The position numbers and the translations under genes were made by a program. Below the pieces are notes generated by a model. The model was not told the origin of the DNA. It was given only the letters and a program-made list of their open reading frames with translations, and did no database searches. Shown in pieces: positions 36,030 through 46,088 of a stretch of 64,000 bases of DNA. Source of the DNA: Chloroflexota bacterium (GTDB lineage: Bacteria; Chloroflexota; Anaerolineae; Anaerolineales; VGOW01); NCBI GenBank assembly GCA_016197225.1, contig JACPWC010000085.1:1-64000 (forward strand), given 5' to 3'. Within the stretch, counting starts at the first letter, position 1, and each line of letters opens with the position of its first letter.

Positions 36030-36569
36030 TTACACTGTGTTGATAGTGAACAGCGAGAAATCATCTTCCAGCCATTGCGGCGGTTTCAACCGTTCCCCGT
36101 CGAGTTGGCGGTATTGGCCGGAGTAAAACAACAGCGGGCGCGCCTCCCGCCACTCCAAAAATTCCACTTGTCCGATGTACAAGGTGTGGTCACCTGCCGG
36201 GTGCGCCTCCACCAGCCGCGCCACGAGGTGGGCCGCCGCGTTGCCAATCAACGGCATCTCGTGCTTGCGAATGAAGGACACTTCCAGCCTTTCTACTTTA
36301 CGGCCCGCGAAGTGATCGCTCAACGGCTGTTGATCCTCAGCCAGAATGCTCACCCCGTATCTTCCACTCAGCGGCAGGAGGCGGTGCAGGTGAGCGCGGT
36401 GATCCACCGAGGCCAGGACGAGCGGCGGGTTGAGCGAGACTGAAACGAAGGCATTGGCCGTCATGCCGTGCGCCTGGCCCTCGTACTCGGTGGTGATGAT
36501 GGTGACGCCGCTGGCAAAGCGCCCTAAAGCATTGCGAAATTCGCGTGGATTAATCGAGCCGTCAGCCAT
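36030..36569 (-). CDS. flavin reductase (HpaC-like)
   Basis: Short-chain NAD(P)H:flavin oxidoreductase of 179 residues, the small component of a two-component monooxygenase. [20 protein letters not shown] is the family opening, followed by [20 protein letters not shown] (flavin-binding loop) and [15 protein letters not shown]. It supplies reduced FAD to the HpaB-like component encoded just upstream; the two genes overlap by eight bases, so expression is coupled. Its own Shine-Dalgarno (AAGGGGA) lies within the upstream gene. Confidence 0.88.
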   Translation of the reverse strand: MADGSINPREFRNALGRFASGVTIITTEYEGQAHGMTANAFVSVSLNPPLVLASVDHRAHLHRLLPLSGRYGVSILAEDQQPLSDHFAGRKVERLEVSFIRKHEMPLIGNAAAHLVARLVEAHPAGDHTLYIGQVEFLEWREARPLLFYSGQYRQLDGERLKPPQWLEDDFSLFTINTV

Positions 36570-38118
36570 TCATCCCCTTCATTACTATACTGATGTCATC
36601 GGGGTTGATGAGGTCGGGCGCTGTCCAGCCGTCAAGGTCGTATTCAGCCATGCACTGCTCGGCGAAGCCTTTGTACTTCGTCGTCTGGCCCATGGCCTCG
36701 GCAACGATCAGGGTCTCGAACCGGATGCTCTCGTGATTGCCGAAGTAGTTGCGCTCGTACAATTCATGCCGCCCGCCGAACTCGGTGCCGACTGCATCCC
36801 ACATCAACTTCATTAGCTTAATGCGTTCTTCGGCGGAATAGCCATTGGAGCCGCGCACGTACTGATCCAGGTAAGGCCGAATCTCCGGCGACTTCAAGTC
36901 CAGCGCGCTCGACGGCAAATAGATCAGGGCGCTGGCGAGCGTGTTCTGGATGATTTCCTTTATCTTCGGATAGGCCATGCTGGACATGACACGGTAAGCC
37001 AGGCCGTAATCCAGGTTGGGCAAAACGTAACCCGGCGTCCAGGGCGTCGTGGTGCGGGCCATAGCATCGGTGAGTCCCCAGAACAGGTTGCGCCAGGCCA
37101 ACACTTCGCCTACTTGCGCCTGCACCCCGCGGAAGTCCTTGGCCCCGGTCGCCTCGACGGCTTTGAGCAACAGCCCGGCGATAAAATCCAGTTTGACGGC
37201 CAGGCGGGTGCACCCCTGAAACATGAAGCGGGGCAGGAAGCCGGAGCGCGGGAAGAAGTTGTTGACCTTTTCAATGTCGCCGTAGGCGAAGACGTTTTCC
37301 CACGGCACAAAGACGTTGTCAAAGACAATGATCGAGTCATTTTCGTCCACCCGGCTGGAGAGCGGGTAATCGAATGGACCGCCCGTCGCCCCGGCTGTCA
37401 ATTCATAAGAGGGGCGGCAGAACAGTTTGAGGCCGGGCGCGTCGTTAGGGACGATGCAGACAAAAGCAAATTCTTTGGTTTTGATGGGCAGGGCGCCGTT
37501 GTTGGCGATGAAGTTGTAGTGAGTGAGAGTCGAGGTCGTCGCCACCACCTTTGCGCCGCTGATGATCAGGCCGCCGTCGGTTTCCTTGGTGACGTGCATG
37601 TACACGTCCTTCACTTCGTCCAGCGGCTTATCGCGATCCACCGGCGGATTGACGATGGCATGGTTGACGAAAGAGACTTCCTCCTGAACTTTTTTGTACC
37701 AGCGTTTAGCGTTCTCTTCGTAAGGCTCGTAAAAGGCAGAGTTGGCCCCGAGCGTCGCCAGGAAGGCGGCCTTGTAGTCGGGACTGCGGCCCATCCAGCC
37801 GTAAGTGATGCGCGCCCATTCGGCAATAGCGTCGCGCGCGCCGACCATCTCTTCGACGTTGCGCGGCGCCCGGTAGAATTTGTGGGTGTAGCCGCCGTTG
37901 CCGGTGTCGGTTTCGGTGGTGAGGATGTCCTTGCGAGCCGGGTCGTGCAGGGCGTCGTACAGGCGGGCCAGCATTCGCACCGTGTTGCGGAAGGCGGGGT
38001 GGGTGGTCACGTCTTTGACCCGTTCACCATAAATCCAAATTTCGCGTCCGTCGCGCAGGCTTTCGAGATACTCCGCGCCGGTGAGGGGCTTGGTGCGCTG
38101 GGTAGTTTCAACAGACAT
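36562..38118 (-). CDS. HpaB-like FADH2-dependent aromatic hydroxylase
   Basis: Large component of a two-component flavin monooxygenase, 518 residues, as in 4-hydroxyphenylacetate 3-monooxygenase and related phenol hydroxylases. Recognisable segments: [40 protein letters not shown], the substrate/flavin loop [20 protein letters not shown], and [16 protein letters not shown]. It would add an ortho hydroxyl to a phenolic ring, making a substrate for the intradiol dioxygenase downstream. AAGGAG precedes the ATG. A terminator-like hairpin (38208-38236) lies upstream, so this sub-operon may be partly uncoupled from the transporter genes. Confidence 0.88.
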   Translation of the reverse strand: MSVETTQRTKPLTGAEYLESLRDGREIWIYGERVKDVTTHPAFRNTVRMLARLYDALHDPARKDILTTETDTGNGGYTHKFYRAPRNVEEMVGARDAIAEWARITYGWMGRSPDYKAAFLATLGANSAFYEPYEENAKRWYKKVQEEVSFVNHAIVNPPVDRDKPLDEVKDVYMHVTKETDGGLIISGAKVVATTSTLTHYNFIANNGALPIKTKEFAFVCIVPNDAPGLKLFCRPSYELTAGATGGPFDYPLSSRVDENDSIIVFDNVFVPWENVFAYGDIEKVNNFFPRSGFLPRFMFQGCTRLAVKLDFIAGLLLKAVEATGAKDFRGVQAQVGEVLAWRNLFWGLTDAMARTTTPWTPGYVLPNLDYGLAYRVMSSMAYPKIKEIIQNTLASALIYLPSSALDLKSPEIRPYLDQYVRGSNGYSAEERIKLMKLMWDAVGTEFGGRHELYERNYFGNHESIRFETLIVAEAMGQTTKYKGFAEQCMAEYDLDGWTAPDLINPDDISIVMKGMNG

Positions 38119-38207
38119 AGTGGTCTCCTTTATCGTGAATGGATAACGTAACCGAGGCCGCGCGTTTCACCTCCTGCTCCATTCGCGCGCGACTCAACGG
38201 AAAATAT

Positions 38208-38236
38208 CCGACTCGGTGATGATTCTAATGAGTCGG
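38208..38236 (-). terminator. weak terminator between the fusion gene and the hydroxylase gene
   Basis: CCGACTC (38208-38214) pairs with GAGTCGG (38230-38236); on the minus strand ATATTTTCC follows. The stem is only 7 bp, so partial readthrough is likely. Confidence 0.45.
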
Positions 38237-38250
38237 CACTCCTCATCGAT

Positions 38251-40728
38251 TTAAATCTGCGGCAACTTGAACCCCGACTTGGCGACGACGTAATCACGCG
38301 ACTCCGTCACCGCTTTTTTTACCGCATTCCAATCAACGTGCAACAGTTTGCCATTGCGCTTCATGGCCCGCCCGGCGATGAAGACGGAATCCACGTTGCT
38401 GGTGTCCATTCCCCAGACCACCGCGCCGATGGGGTCATTGATCGGCATCACATTAATTTTATCCGTTCGCAGCATGATGATATCGGCATCCTTGCCTGGC
38501 GTGAGCGAGCCGGTCTTATGCGCCAAGCCGTTCGCGCGCGCGCCTTCAATCGTGGCATAGGCCAGCACATCCCGGGTGGTGATACGCGGAGGCGCATTGG
38601 TATCGCCAGCCAGTTGCTTTTCAAATGACAAGGCATGTTGCAACGATATAACCGAGCGCATTTGGGTGAACATGTCGCCTGGCACATTGGTCTCCACGTC
38701 AACGCTCAGGCTGGGTTTCAAGCCGCGATCCAGGAATTTCTGAATGGGCGGCATTCCATGACCCATCATCATTTCTACGGGCGACGCCAGCGATATGGTT
38801 CCGCCGGTATCCACAATCATTTGGATTTCGGTGTCGCTAAGCGTTGTGCAATGTATGTAGGTGGTGTCATCGCGCAATAAACCAGCCTCGCCCATCTCCT
38901 GCACTTTGCCTTCCATACCATAAGACCCCACGCCTACATGCGTGGTAATGCGGGCATCCACTTCACGCGCTAGTTTCCAATGATCACGGGCGATCTCAAA
39001 ATCAACAAACTCAGGTCCCGGCGCGGCTAAGGCATAAGTGATCATTTGGTCCTTCGAGGAGAAATATTTCTTCGCGGCGCGCACGAACCAGCTGGGCTGG
39101 CGGTCGTTCCAATCCCCCCACCATGGAAAACCATACGCGAAGACGGCGCGCAGGCCCGAGTCTTGCAGAGCCTTAATCACAGCATCTGTATGTTCTGGTG
39201 AACCTTGAATATGCGACCAGTCGAGCAGAGTAGTAATTCCCGCGTCGATTGCGCCCAAGGCGCTGATGAGATTTCCAACATAGGCATCCTGCGGACGATA
39301 AGAAGGGGCGAATTTTCCCAACACGAAGCGAATATAGCCGTCGCGTCCCTCCAGAGGCGTGTCAGCGCCCACATTGCGAAGCAAGCCCTCCCAAATATGC
39401 CGGTGCGTGTCCACAAAGCCGGGCATGACAATCATGTTGGAAGCGTCAATGATCTCCGCCCCGTTGACAGGCAGACCAGGACCGACTGCCGCGATTTTTG
39501 TGCCTTCAATCAACACATCCGCGTTTATGAAATTTCCCACTGACGGATCTATCGTAAGCACCGTGCCGCCTCTAAGTAAAATTTGCTTATTGGCATCCGG
39601 TACGGCTGTAGCGTCGCTCACGTAAACATTGGGCAACTCGCGCAACTGGTTCAGGCGCGAGCCTTTGACCAATCGCTGGACTCGCTTGAAGTTAAGTTTG
39701 ACCAACTCCTTAAGATCGTTGATTTGATAAAAGGCTAATCCCAACAACAAAAGTACGCCAACGGAAATCAAGCCAACCACATTACTCAAGCCAAGCAGGG
39801 GCAGGATATTGATAATTAGCGTGAGGAACAAGGCTGATACGATTGCGCCGATAAAGGTGCCGCGGCCGCCCATTAGGCTGGAACCTCCTAAAACAGCCGC
39901 CGCCAGGCTGGACAATGCGTAACTCGTGCCGGCGCGCGGATCTCCCACGCCCACCTGCGCGGCGAGAAAGAACGAAGCGAGCGCCGCCATAAGACCTGAA
40001 GCCACAAACACGCCCACGCGTATTCGCGTGGTCGCCGCGCCAATGCGCCGCGCGGCCTGCGCGTCGTGCCCCACCGCGCGTAGTGTGAGTCCTGCTGGAG
40101 TCGCGTATAGCCACACATCCCAAATAATCGCCCCAATCAGCATGACCATGAAAGCAATGGGAATAAAACCAACACTGGCAGTTATGGAATCCAATACATC
40201 AAAATTGATCAAGCCCGCGGCAACGGGACGCAGTGAAAGGGCAATGCCGTCCAAAATGCTCAAGGTGGCAAGCGTGGCAATAATGGAGGGTAATTTGACC
40301 CAACGCACCAGAGTAGCATTGAAGAGTCCCACGGAGACGCCCATGCCGAGAATTGCCAGCCCGCCCAGCGCGACAACTTTCGGCGGAGCGCCATCGGTCA
40401 CGATAAAGGAGGCGATGATCACGCCCATAGTCATGATCGAGCCGACCGAGATATCAAGATAGCCTGCTACCAGCGCGTTCATTTGCGCCATTGTGACCAG
40501 CGCCAGAGGAATGGTAGCCAACAACAAACTATTCAGATTGAATTCCGACAGGAAAGCGGGAGACCTTGAAGCCGTGTAATTGCCAATGATCAGGATCAGA
40601 ATAAGTTGAAGCGCAACAGACGTCCATGCCCTGACCCTGAATACATGTTTGATTTTCTGCCATAACATAGAGCCATTGCGAACGTCTCGAATGGCATTCC
40701 TGATTTTGCGACGGGCAAGGTTGAGCAT
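38251..40728 (-). CDS. fused ABC permease-amidohydrolase
   Basis: One uninterrupted 825-residue protein with two normally separate parts. Residues about 30-340 are a ribose-type (RbsC-like) ABC permease with some eight to ten hydrophobic helices, MNALVAGYLDISVGSIMTMG and SLAAAVLGGSSLMGGRGTF. After a linker (about 341-380), residues 381-825 are a COG0402-type amidohydrolase: metal ligands His442 and His444 (VDTHRHIWEG), His597 (THVGVG), His626 (IHCTTL) and Asp677 (LSVDVET). All ligands are present, so the enzyme half should be active, probably as an aminohydrolase or chlorohydrolase on a heterocyclic or amide substrate. RbsC-type permeases end in the cytosol, which would put the enzyme at the exit of the pore. 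GGAG precedes the ATG by seven bases; the gene starts two bases after the ATPase stop. No stop or frameshift separates the halves. Confidence 0.92.
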   Translation of the reverse strand: MLNLARRKIRNAIRDVRNGSMLWQKIKHVFRVRAWTSVALQLILILIIGNYTASRSPAFLSEFNLNSLLLATIPLALVTMAQMNALVAGYLDISVGSIMTMGVIIASFIVTDGAPPKVVALGGLAILGMGVSVGLFNATLVRWVKLPSIIATLATLSILDGIALSLRPVAAGLINFDVLDSITASVGFIPIAFMVMLIGAIIWDVWLYATPAGLTLRAVGHDAQAARRIGAATTRIRVGVFVASGLMAALASFFLAAQVGVGDPRAGTSYALSSLAAAVLGGSSLMGGRGTFIGAIVSALFLTLIINILPLLGLSNVVGLISVGVLLLLGLAFYQINDLKELVKLNFKRVQRLVKGSRLNQLRELPNVYVSDATAVPDANKQILLRGGTVLTIDPSVGNFINADVLIEGTKIAAVGPGLPVNGAEIIDASNMIVMPGFVDTHRHIWEGLLRNVGADTPLEGRDGYIRFVLGKFAPSYRPQDAYVGNLISALGAIDAGITTLLDWSHIQGSPEHTDAVIKALQDSGLRAVFAYGFPWWGDWNDRQPSWFVRAAKKYFSSKDQMITYALAAPGPEFVDFEIARDHWKLAREVDARITTHVGVGSYGMEGKVQEMGEAGLLRDDTTYIHCTTLSDTEIQMIVDTGGTISLASPVEMMMGHGMPPIQKFLDRGLKPSLSVDVETNVPGDMFTQMRSVISLQHALSFEKQLAGDTNAPPRITTRDVLAYATIEGARANGLAHKTGSLTPGKDADIIMLRTDKINVMPINDPIGAVVWGMDTSNVDSVFIAGRAMKRNGKLLHVDWNAVKKAVTESRDYVVAKSGFKLPQI

Positions 40729-40730
40729 GG

Positions 40731-42308
40731 TTAATCTCCTCTATCTTTATCCAGATTCGTCGCGGCGCGCGGACCTGCAACTCGCGGGCGACCCGCTTTC
40801 AATCCAAACCCTACGCCACCCACAATGGATTCGATGATCCTTTTCTCGCTTAAGTCGGCGCGCTGAATTTCGTCAATAATCTGCCCGCGCGACATAACTA
40901 TCACTCGGTCGCACAAACCGGAGAGTTCAATCGGGTCGCTGGATTTGACGATCACACCCGCGCCTTCCATTGCTTTCGCGCGCAGCGCTTCATAAATATC
41001 GAGACGGGCGCTGGCATCAACACCTTGCGTCGGCTCATACGCCAAAATGACATTCACGGTCTCGCGCAGGTGCGGTCGTATCAGCGAAACCTTCTGTTGA
41101 TTACCGCCGGAAAGGAACTGCACAGGCTGTTCGAGAGAGGGTGTCCGTACTTTGAGGCGGTTGATCAAGTCGGTCACCGTATGTTGTTCGCGCCTTCGAT
41201 TCACCCAGCCCAGGTTGCTGAACTTGTCCAGCACTTGAATCGTGGCATTGTTCCGCACACCGAGCACTGGGAACAATGCTTCATGTTTTCTGTCTCCTGC
41301 CAGCAATAAAATACCTGCCCACACAGCATCAACGGGAGAAATTAACGTTAACTCCTTGCTATCGCACATAACTAATCCCGCTTTTGGAGGGATTTGACCC
41401 GAAAGGCATTTGAAAAATTCACCCTGACCATTCCCCTCCGCCCCAGCCAGACCGACGATCTCGCCTCTTCGGACCGTCAGGTTGATCGGCCCAAATAACG
41501 GACCCTGAAACCCGGTGATCATCAACACACTTTCCGACTCGGAGGAATTTTCCAGGGCTGGAGGAAACGCCGCGTGGAATGGCCTCCCAATCATTAACGA
41601 TACGAGATCAGATTCCGACATGTCTGATGCACTATACATACCCTGACTTCGCCCATCACGCAAAACAGTCACCCGGCTGGCGATTGTCAGCACTTCCGGA
41701 AGGCGATGGCTGACGTAAACGACGCCCACTCCGCGTTCTGCGCGAGCGCGAATAATGCGATGTAATAATTCAACTTCATCGGGACCCAGAGCCGTTGTCG
41801 GCTCATCGAGAAGAAGCACTTTAGGGTCACCCATCAACGCTTTGACGACTTCAAATAGCTGGCGTTGTGCCAGCGTAAGATACCCTGTGGGCGCGTCGGG
41901 AAACAGGTCCAATTCAAACTCAGCCAGTGTATCCGTCGCCCATTTTTTCATCTGCCAATAAGGCGGGCGGCGATCCTGCGGCGTTGTCAGCAACAAGTTC
42001 TCTTTCACTGATAATGCGAGAACTTGTGAGTTGTCTTGATAGGCCATCCCCAAGCCGAGGCGGCGGGCCTCGGCTGGGGAATCTTTACGGAGTCGTCTTC
42101 CACCGATCAGCACCACACCCTGATCGGGTTCCACAAAACCGCTGGCAATTCCGAGAAGCGTGGACTTACCTGAACCGTTCTCGCCGACCACAGCATGAAT
42201 CTCGCCCGCGCGACATTCAAGGCTGACATCGGACAGGGCTTGCACTGTGCCATATTGCTTGGAGAGCCTTTGAAGTTCAAGCACCAACGGTTGTTCGTCT
42301 TTCGGCAT
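40731..42308 (-). CDS. ribose-type ABC transporter ATPase (two ABC domains)
   Basis: Tandem ATP-binding protein of the RbsA/MglA type, 525 residues from the ATG at 42308 (GGGAG eight bases upstream). First domain: Walker A VGENGSGKST, signature-like LTLAQRQL, Walker B VLLLDEPT. Second domain: degenerate Walker A GAEGNGQGE, signature LSGGNQQKV, Walker B-like VILAYEPTQGVD. This asymmetry is usual for the family. It energises the permeases encoded on both sides and uses the binding protein upstream. Confidence 0.92.
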   Translation of the reverse strand: MPKDEQPLVLELQRLSKQYGTVQALSDVSLECRAGEIHAVVGENGSGKSTLLGIASGFVEPDQGVVLIGGRRLRKDSPAEARRLGLGMAYQDNSQVLALSVKENLLLTTPQDRRPPYWQMKKWATDTLAEFELDLFPDAPTGYLTLAQRQLFEVVKALMGDPKVLLLDEPTTALGPDEVELLHRIIRARAERGVGVVYVSHRLPEVLTIASRVTVLRDGRSQGMYSASDMSESDLVSLMIGRPFHAAFPPALENSSESESVLMITGFQGPLFGPINLTVRRGEIVGLAGAEGNGQGEFFKCLSGQIPPKAGLVMCDSKELTLISPVDAVWAGILLLAGDRKHEALFPVLGVRNNATIQVLDKFSNLGWVNRRREQHTVTDLINRLKVRTPSLEQPVQFLSGGNQQKVSLIRPHLRETVNVILAYEPTQGVDASARLDIYEALRAKAMEGAGVIVKSSDPIELSGLCDRVIVMSRGQIIDEIQRADLSEKRIIESIVGGVGFGLKAGRPRVAGPRAATNLDKDRGD

Positions 42309-42347
42309 GGACCGCGCTCCCATCGGAATGTTACGCCAGACACGAGC

Positions 42348-43586
42348 TCACTTTCCCATCTCCGTGAAAATGGAAAACGGGATCAGCGATGAAGTCGAGG
42401 CCTCCTGCGGCACATCCGGGTTGCAGGTGCTCGCATCCAGCTGGCGCATCACGGTGGGTATGGTAATTCCATCCGCCGGGAGTTCGAGGCCCTTGAGGCT
42501 CATCATGGCCGCCGTCAATGCAATGCGCGACTGGTAGTTGCCGCCCGACGCATAGAAGATCTTGAAATTCGGGTTGCTTATTTTCTTCCATTCGCAGAAC
42601 AAACTCATTTCATCGGTTCGCAGGGTCACCACGACATCGAGCGGGAGCCCGGCGGCTTCGTAGGCGCGCACGCCGCCCATGAACGAATCGGCGGCTTCGT
42701 AACTGTAGCCTCGGATGTCGGGGTCGCTGCTGATGAAGCCAGAGACTGCCTCCAGCGTGCCTTCGCGCGTCCAACTCGTGTCTGCGCGGCCCACCAGGGT
42801 CAAATCCGGGCTTAGCGCGGGTTCTTCACAGGATTGCCAATAGGCAGATAGCGCATTACCCGGGGTGCCACCCAGGAAGGCAACCTTGCCGCTTCCAACT
42901 TCTCGATTCAATGTTTCGGCAAAAAGCTGGCCCAACAAACAAACATCCTCGGCAACAAATGTGGGATAGTCCTTGCCTGGCTCGCCGATTCTGCCGTACG
43001 AGTGTGTAATGTAGATGATCCCGCGCTCAGTCGCTTCACGAACAGCGGGGAGCAGGGCATCACCTGCATCCGGGAAACCGATGATGATGTCCACATCCTG
43101 CGCCACCAGACTGCGGAAATCCGAAATGGATCTCTGTGTATCACCGAGGGCGGTGACGTAGATAATCTTGCCGATCTCAGGATACGTCAACGCTTGCAGG
43201 ATGAACTCCATGTGAGTCATTTGCCGCCAGAAATTTTCCCCGAAGCCGTCAGCAAGGGCGACCGTAATCGGCCCACCGGTGCCGGTATCACAAATTTTTT
43301 CCTTCCAGCATTTGACCGCCAGATCCTGCCGTGCCTGGTCAACAGGCAACCCCGCGCGATACATGGCTGCCAGTGCGATCTGCGGCACATTTTCAGCAGT
43401 GCCAATGGATTTCGTCAGCACTGCAGAATCGGCGTCATAGCGTTCACCATATTGATCGGCGCCTTCGATGCCGGGACCCAGAGCCACTGGAGCCTCCGTC
43501 GCCGGTGCTTCCGTCGCCCCGCCGCCACATGCGGCAAGCGCCAGCGCCAGAATGATCATCATATTTATCACGAATAAACGTTTCAT
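42348..43586 (-). CDS. periplasmic-binding lipoprotein (type 1 fold)
   Basis: Substrate-binding protein of 412 residues with a lipoprotein signal peptide (LALALAACGGG, lipobox Cys). A Thr/Ala-rich linker is followed by a type-1 periplasmic-binding fold: ITVALADGFGENFWRQMTHM, DIIIGFPDAGDALLPAVREA, GKVAFLGGTPGNALSAYW. The family binds sugars, nucleosides or similar small ligands; here the attached amidohydrolases suggest a nitrogen-containing ligand, but the pocket cannot be read. AAGGAG precedes the ATG. Confidence 0.88.
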   Translation of the reverse strand: MKRLFVINMMIILALALAACGGGATEAPATEAPVALGPGIEGADQYGERYDADSAVLTKSIGTAENVPQIALAAMYRAGLPVDQARQDLAVKCWKEKICDTGTGGPITVALADGFGENFWRQMTHMEFILQALTYPEIGKIIYVTALGDTQRSISDFRSLVAQDVDIIIGFPDAGDALLPAVREATERGIIYITHSYGRIGEPGKDYPTFVAEDVCLLGQLFAETLNREVGSGKVAFLGGTPGNALSAYWQSCEEPALSPDLTLVGRADTSWTREGTLEAVSGFISSDPDIRGYSYEAADSFMGGVRAYEAAGLPLDVVVTLRTDEMSLFCEWKKISNPNFKIFYASGGNYQSRIALTAAMMSLKGLELPADGITIPTVMRQLDASTCNPDVPQEASTSSLIPFSIFTEMGK

Positions 43587-43667
43587 TTTCTTCTCCTTTA
43601 GGTTGGTTGGTAGACAAAATAGTGTTGATGAAATCTTTAGGATTCTGGCTGTGACTCCTGTTGGCGG

Positions 43668-44717
43668 TCACGGAGCCTTCGCACCTCCTTTCTTTGCTTC
43701 AGCATCCATCTCCTTGAATCTGGAAATACCCATTAGCGAATTCTCGATCAGCGTGACAATTCGGTCGCCAGAGATGACCATGCCGCCGATAATCGCTATG
43801 CCGAAGACCGCAAACTGCAACGCGGTTGGAAGACCCAACACCCGGAGCATCTGATTCAACAATACGAGGAAGAAAGCCGCCGCCCAGGTGGATATTGCAT
43901 TGGCTAACCCGCCAGTTAGTGAAGCCCCGCCAATGACTACCGCCGCTATCGGACCCAACAAATACGGAAAACCCAGCACAAGGCTGGGACTCCGCAAGAA
44001 ACCCGCCAGCATGATTCCGCTTATGCCGTACAGCAAGCAGGCGGTCACGTATGCGAGAATGACATAGACGTTGACGCGCAAGCCCAGAATCCATGCCGCG
44101 GTGGGGTTGGCTCCCACAGACTGAAACCTGCGGCCCAATTCGGTATAACGAAACATCAAGACCAAAATAAGCGACGCGGCAATTGCAGTCCATTCCAGGT
44201 TGCTTAAGCCGAATAAAGGCGCATTCGTGATCCATGCCGAAAAACTTGGCGGCACAGACGCTTCGTTAGGCACGTTTTCGGCATACGCCAGCGTCGCGCC
44301 ATAGACAATCTGACCCATCGCCAGTGTCACGATGAGCGGATTCAACTTCAGCACGCCGACCAGAACGCCTGAGATAAACCCGATCAAGAGGGAGACCCCA
44401 AGCGCCGATGCCAATGCCACAGGCAATCGCTCATCAACACCGCCTGCTACACCCACAGCCATAATTGCGGCCAGCGTCATCACGCCGGGGATGGATAAAT
44501 CAATTCCGCCTGTCATTACCACGAGCATCTGACCCAGCGCGGCAAGAGCCAGGAATGATGTCAATGGCAGGACCGCAGTGAAAGAGGTGCGCGTGAGCGT
44601 CTCTGGCGCAATCCAAAACGCGGTGATCAACAGCAATCCAATCGCAATCCATACCGACAGGTAACGGGACGAAATAACGACGGAGGTCAGAAGCGGAGAT
44701 TGGGTTTGATTTTTCAT
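43668..44717 (-). CDS. ribose-type ABC transporter permease
   Basis: Permease of 349 residues, RbsC-like, with eight to ten hydrophobic helices: LVVMTGGIDLSIPGVMTLAA, GFISGVLVGVLKLNPLIVTL and GPIAAVVIGGASLTGGLANA. It is the free partner of the permease half of the fusion protein, together forming the two-subunit pore. The C-terminal tail (DAEAKKGGAKAP) is short and carries no enzyme domain, unlike its partner. The gene begins eight bases after the amidohydrolase stop. Confidence 0.9.
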   Translation of the reverse strand: MKNQTQSPLLTSVVISSRYLSVWIAIGLLLITAFWIAPETLTRTSFTAVLPLTSFLALAALGQMLVVMTGGIDLSIPGVMTLAAIMAVGVAGGVDERLPVALASALGVSLLIGFISGVLVGVLKLNPLIVTLAMGQIVYGATLAYAENVPNEASVPPSFSAWITNAPLFGLSNLEWTAIAASLILVLMFRYTELGRRFQSVGANPTAAWILGLRVNVYVILAYVTACLLYGISGIMLAGFLRSPSLVLGFPYLLGPIAAVVIGGASLTGGLANAISTWAAAFFLVLLNQMLRVLGLPTALQFAVFGIAIIGGMVISGDRIVTLIENSLMGISRFKEMDAEAKKGGAKAP

Positions 44718-44725
44718 CGTGTATC

Positions 44726-46069
44726 TTATATTTCAGGCAACTTGAAGCCTGATTGAGCAACAACGTAATCGCGTGATTGATAAGCCATTTGGCGAAGGTT
44801 ATCCAAATCCACGTTCAGCAACTTCCCGTTTCGTTTGAGGGCTTTGCCAGCCACGAAGACCGAGTCCACGTTGCTGGTGTCCATGCCCCAGGTGACAGCG
44901 CTGACGGGATCATTGACAGGCAAAATGTTCGGGCTATCCGTGCGGAGCATGATGAGGTCGGCTTGTTTGCCCGGAGTAAGTGTGCCAGTTTTATCGAGTA
45001 GTCCGTTCGCGCGCGCGCCTTCAACCGTGGCAAACTCGATCACATCGCGTGACGTTAGAAACGCAGGCAAGCCGCCTTTGCCCTCCAATTTCTTTTCAAA
45101 GATCAACGCTTTTTGTAAGGAGTTGACCGAGCGCATTTGCGTGAACATATCATTGGGCACATTGGTTTCCACATCCACGCTCAGGCTGGGGCGCAGGCCG
45201 CGATCTAAAAATCGTTGAATGGGCGGCATGCCGTGACCCATCATCATTTCAACGGGCGAAGAGAGTGACACCGTTCCACCTGTATCGGCGATCATTTGGA
45301 TCTCATCATCGCTCAACGTGGTGCAATGGATATAAGTCGTATCATTCTTGAGCAAGCCTGCCCTGCCCATCTCTGCGAGCTTGCCATGCTTGCCCGAAGT
45401 GCCAACACCCACATGCACCGTGATCCGCGCGCCAATTTCACGAGCCAGAGTCCATTGCGCTTTCGCCACCTCGAACGGCGTGAATTCTGGTCCAGGCGGC
45501 GCGATGGCAAATGTGAGCAATTGGTCTTTCGAGAAGAAATATTGTTTGGCAATCTCTCGAATCCAGACATCTTGATTCTCATCGGGGTACTTCCACCATG
45601 GGTAGCCATAGGCAAACACCGCGCGCATGCCCGATTCTTGCAACGCCTTGATGACCGCCTCGCCATGTTCGCGTGTCGCCTGAATGTGCGACCAATCGAG
45701 AATGGTTGTGATGCCCGCATCAATCGCGCCATACAAACCGACGAGATTTCCGATATAGGCATCTTCGGGACGATAGACCGGAGCCAGCGTGTTCAGGATG
45801 AACGACAGATAACTCGCCTCGCCTTCCAACGGGACGTCTGTTCCAATGTTCCGAAGAATTCCCTCCCAAACGTGGCGATGCGTGTCCACGAAGCCCGGCA
45901 TGACGATCATCTCCGAGGCGTCAATCACCTCTACGCCTTCGGCCTTCAAGCTCGGCGACACAGCGGCAATCTTCGTCCCATCAATGAGCACGTCGGCTCG
46001 ATGGAAGTTGCCGACCTTCTTATCGAGGGTCAGCACAATGCCGTTCTTGAGGAGGGTTTTATCGGTCAT
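44726..46069 (-). CDS. amidohydrolase (COG0402 type), paralogue of the fused enzyme
   Basis: Metal-dependent hydrolase of 447 residues in the cytosine deaminase / atrazine chlorohydrolase group. Metal ligands: His64 and His66 (VDTHRHVWEG), His219 (VHVGVG), His248 (IHCTTL) and Asp299 (LSVDVET). It aligns almost without gaps to residues 381-825 of the permease fusion and shares long identical stretches (SSPVEMMMGHGMPPIQ-like, VDSVF-AG-A-KRNGKLL), so the two arose by duplication. The differing loops (for example TSGKHGKLAEMGRAG against SYGMEGKVQEMGEAG) may mean different substrates or successive steps. Confidence 0.92.
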   Translation of the reverse strand: MTDKTLLKNGIVLTLDKKVGNFHRADVLIDGTKIAAVSPSLKAEGVEVIDASEMIVMPGFVDTHRHVWEGILRNIGTDVPLEGEASYLSFILNTLAPVYRPEDAYIGNLVGLYGAIDAGITTILDWSHIQATREHGEAVIKALQESGMRAVFAYGYPWWKYPDENQDVWIREIAKQYFFSKDQLLTFAIAPPGPEFTPFEVAKAQWTLAREIGARITVHVGVGTSGKHGKLAEMGRAGLLKNDTTYIHCTTLSDDEIQMIADTGGTVSLSSPVEMMMGHGMPPIQRFLDRGLRPSLSVDVETNVPNDMFTQMRSVNSLQKALIFEKKLEGKGGLPAFLTSRDVIEFATVEGARANGLLDKTGTLTPGKQADLIMLRTDSPNILPVNDPVSAVTWGMDTSNVDSVFVAGKALKRNGKLLNVDLDNLRQMAYQSRDYVVAQSGFKLPEI

Positions 46070-46088
46070 GCAGTTCTGGTGTTGCTCA

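Noticed and set aside
38119-38191. A 24-codon frame before the HpaB-like gene as a leader peptide
   Set aside because: No ribosome site precedes its ATG and it runs into the next start codon out of frame; nothing supports translation.
39560-39720. Possibility that the permease-amidohydrolase fusion is a missed stop or frameshift
   Set aside because: The frame is continuous, both halves are intact, and the linker lacks any broken family sequence; kept as real, with read checking advised.
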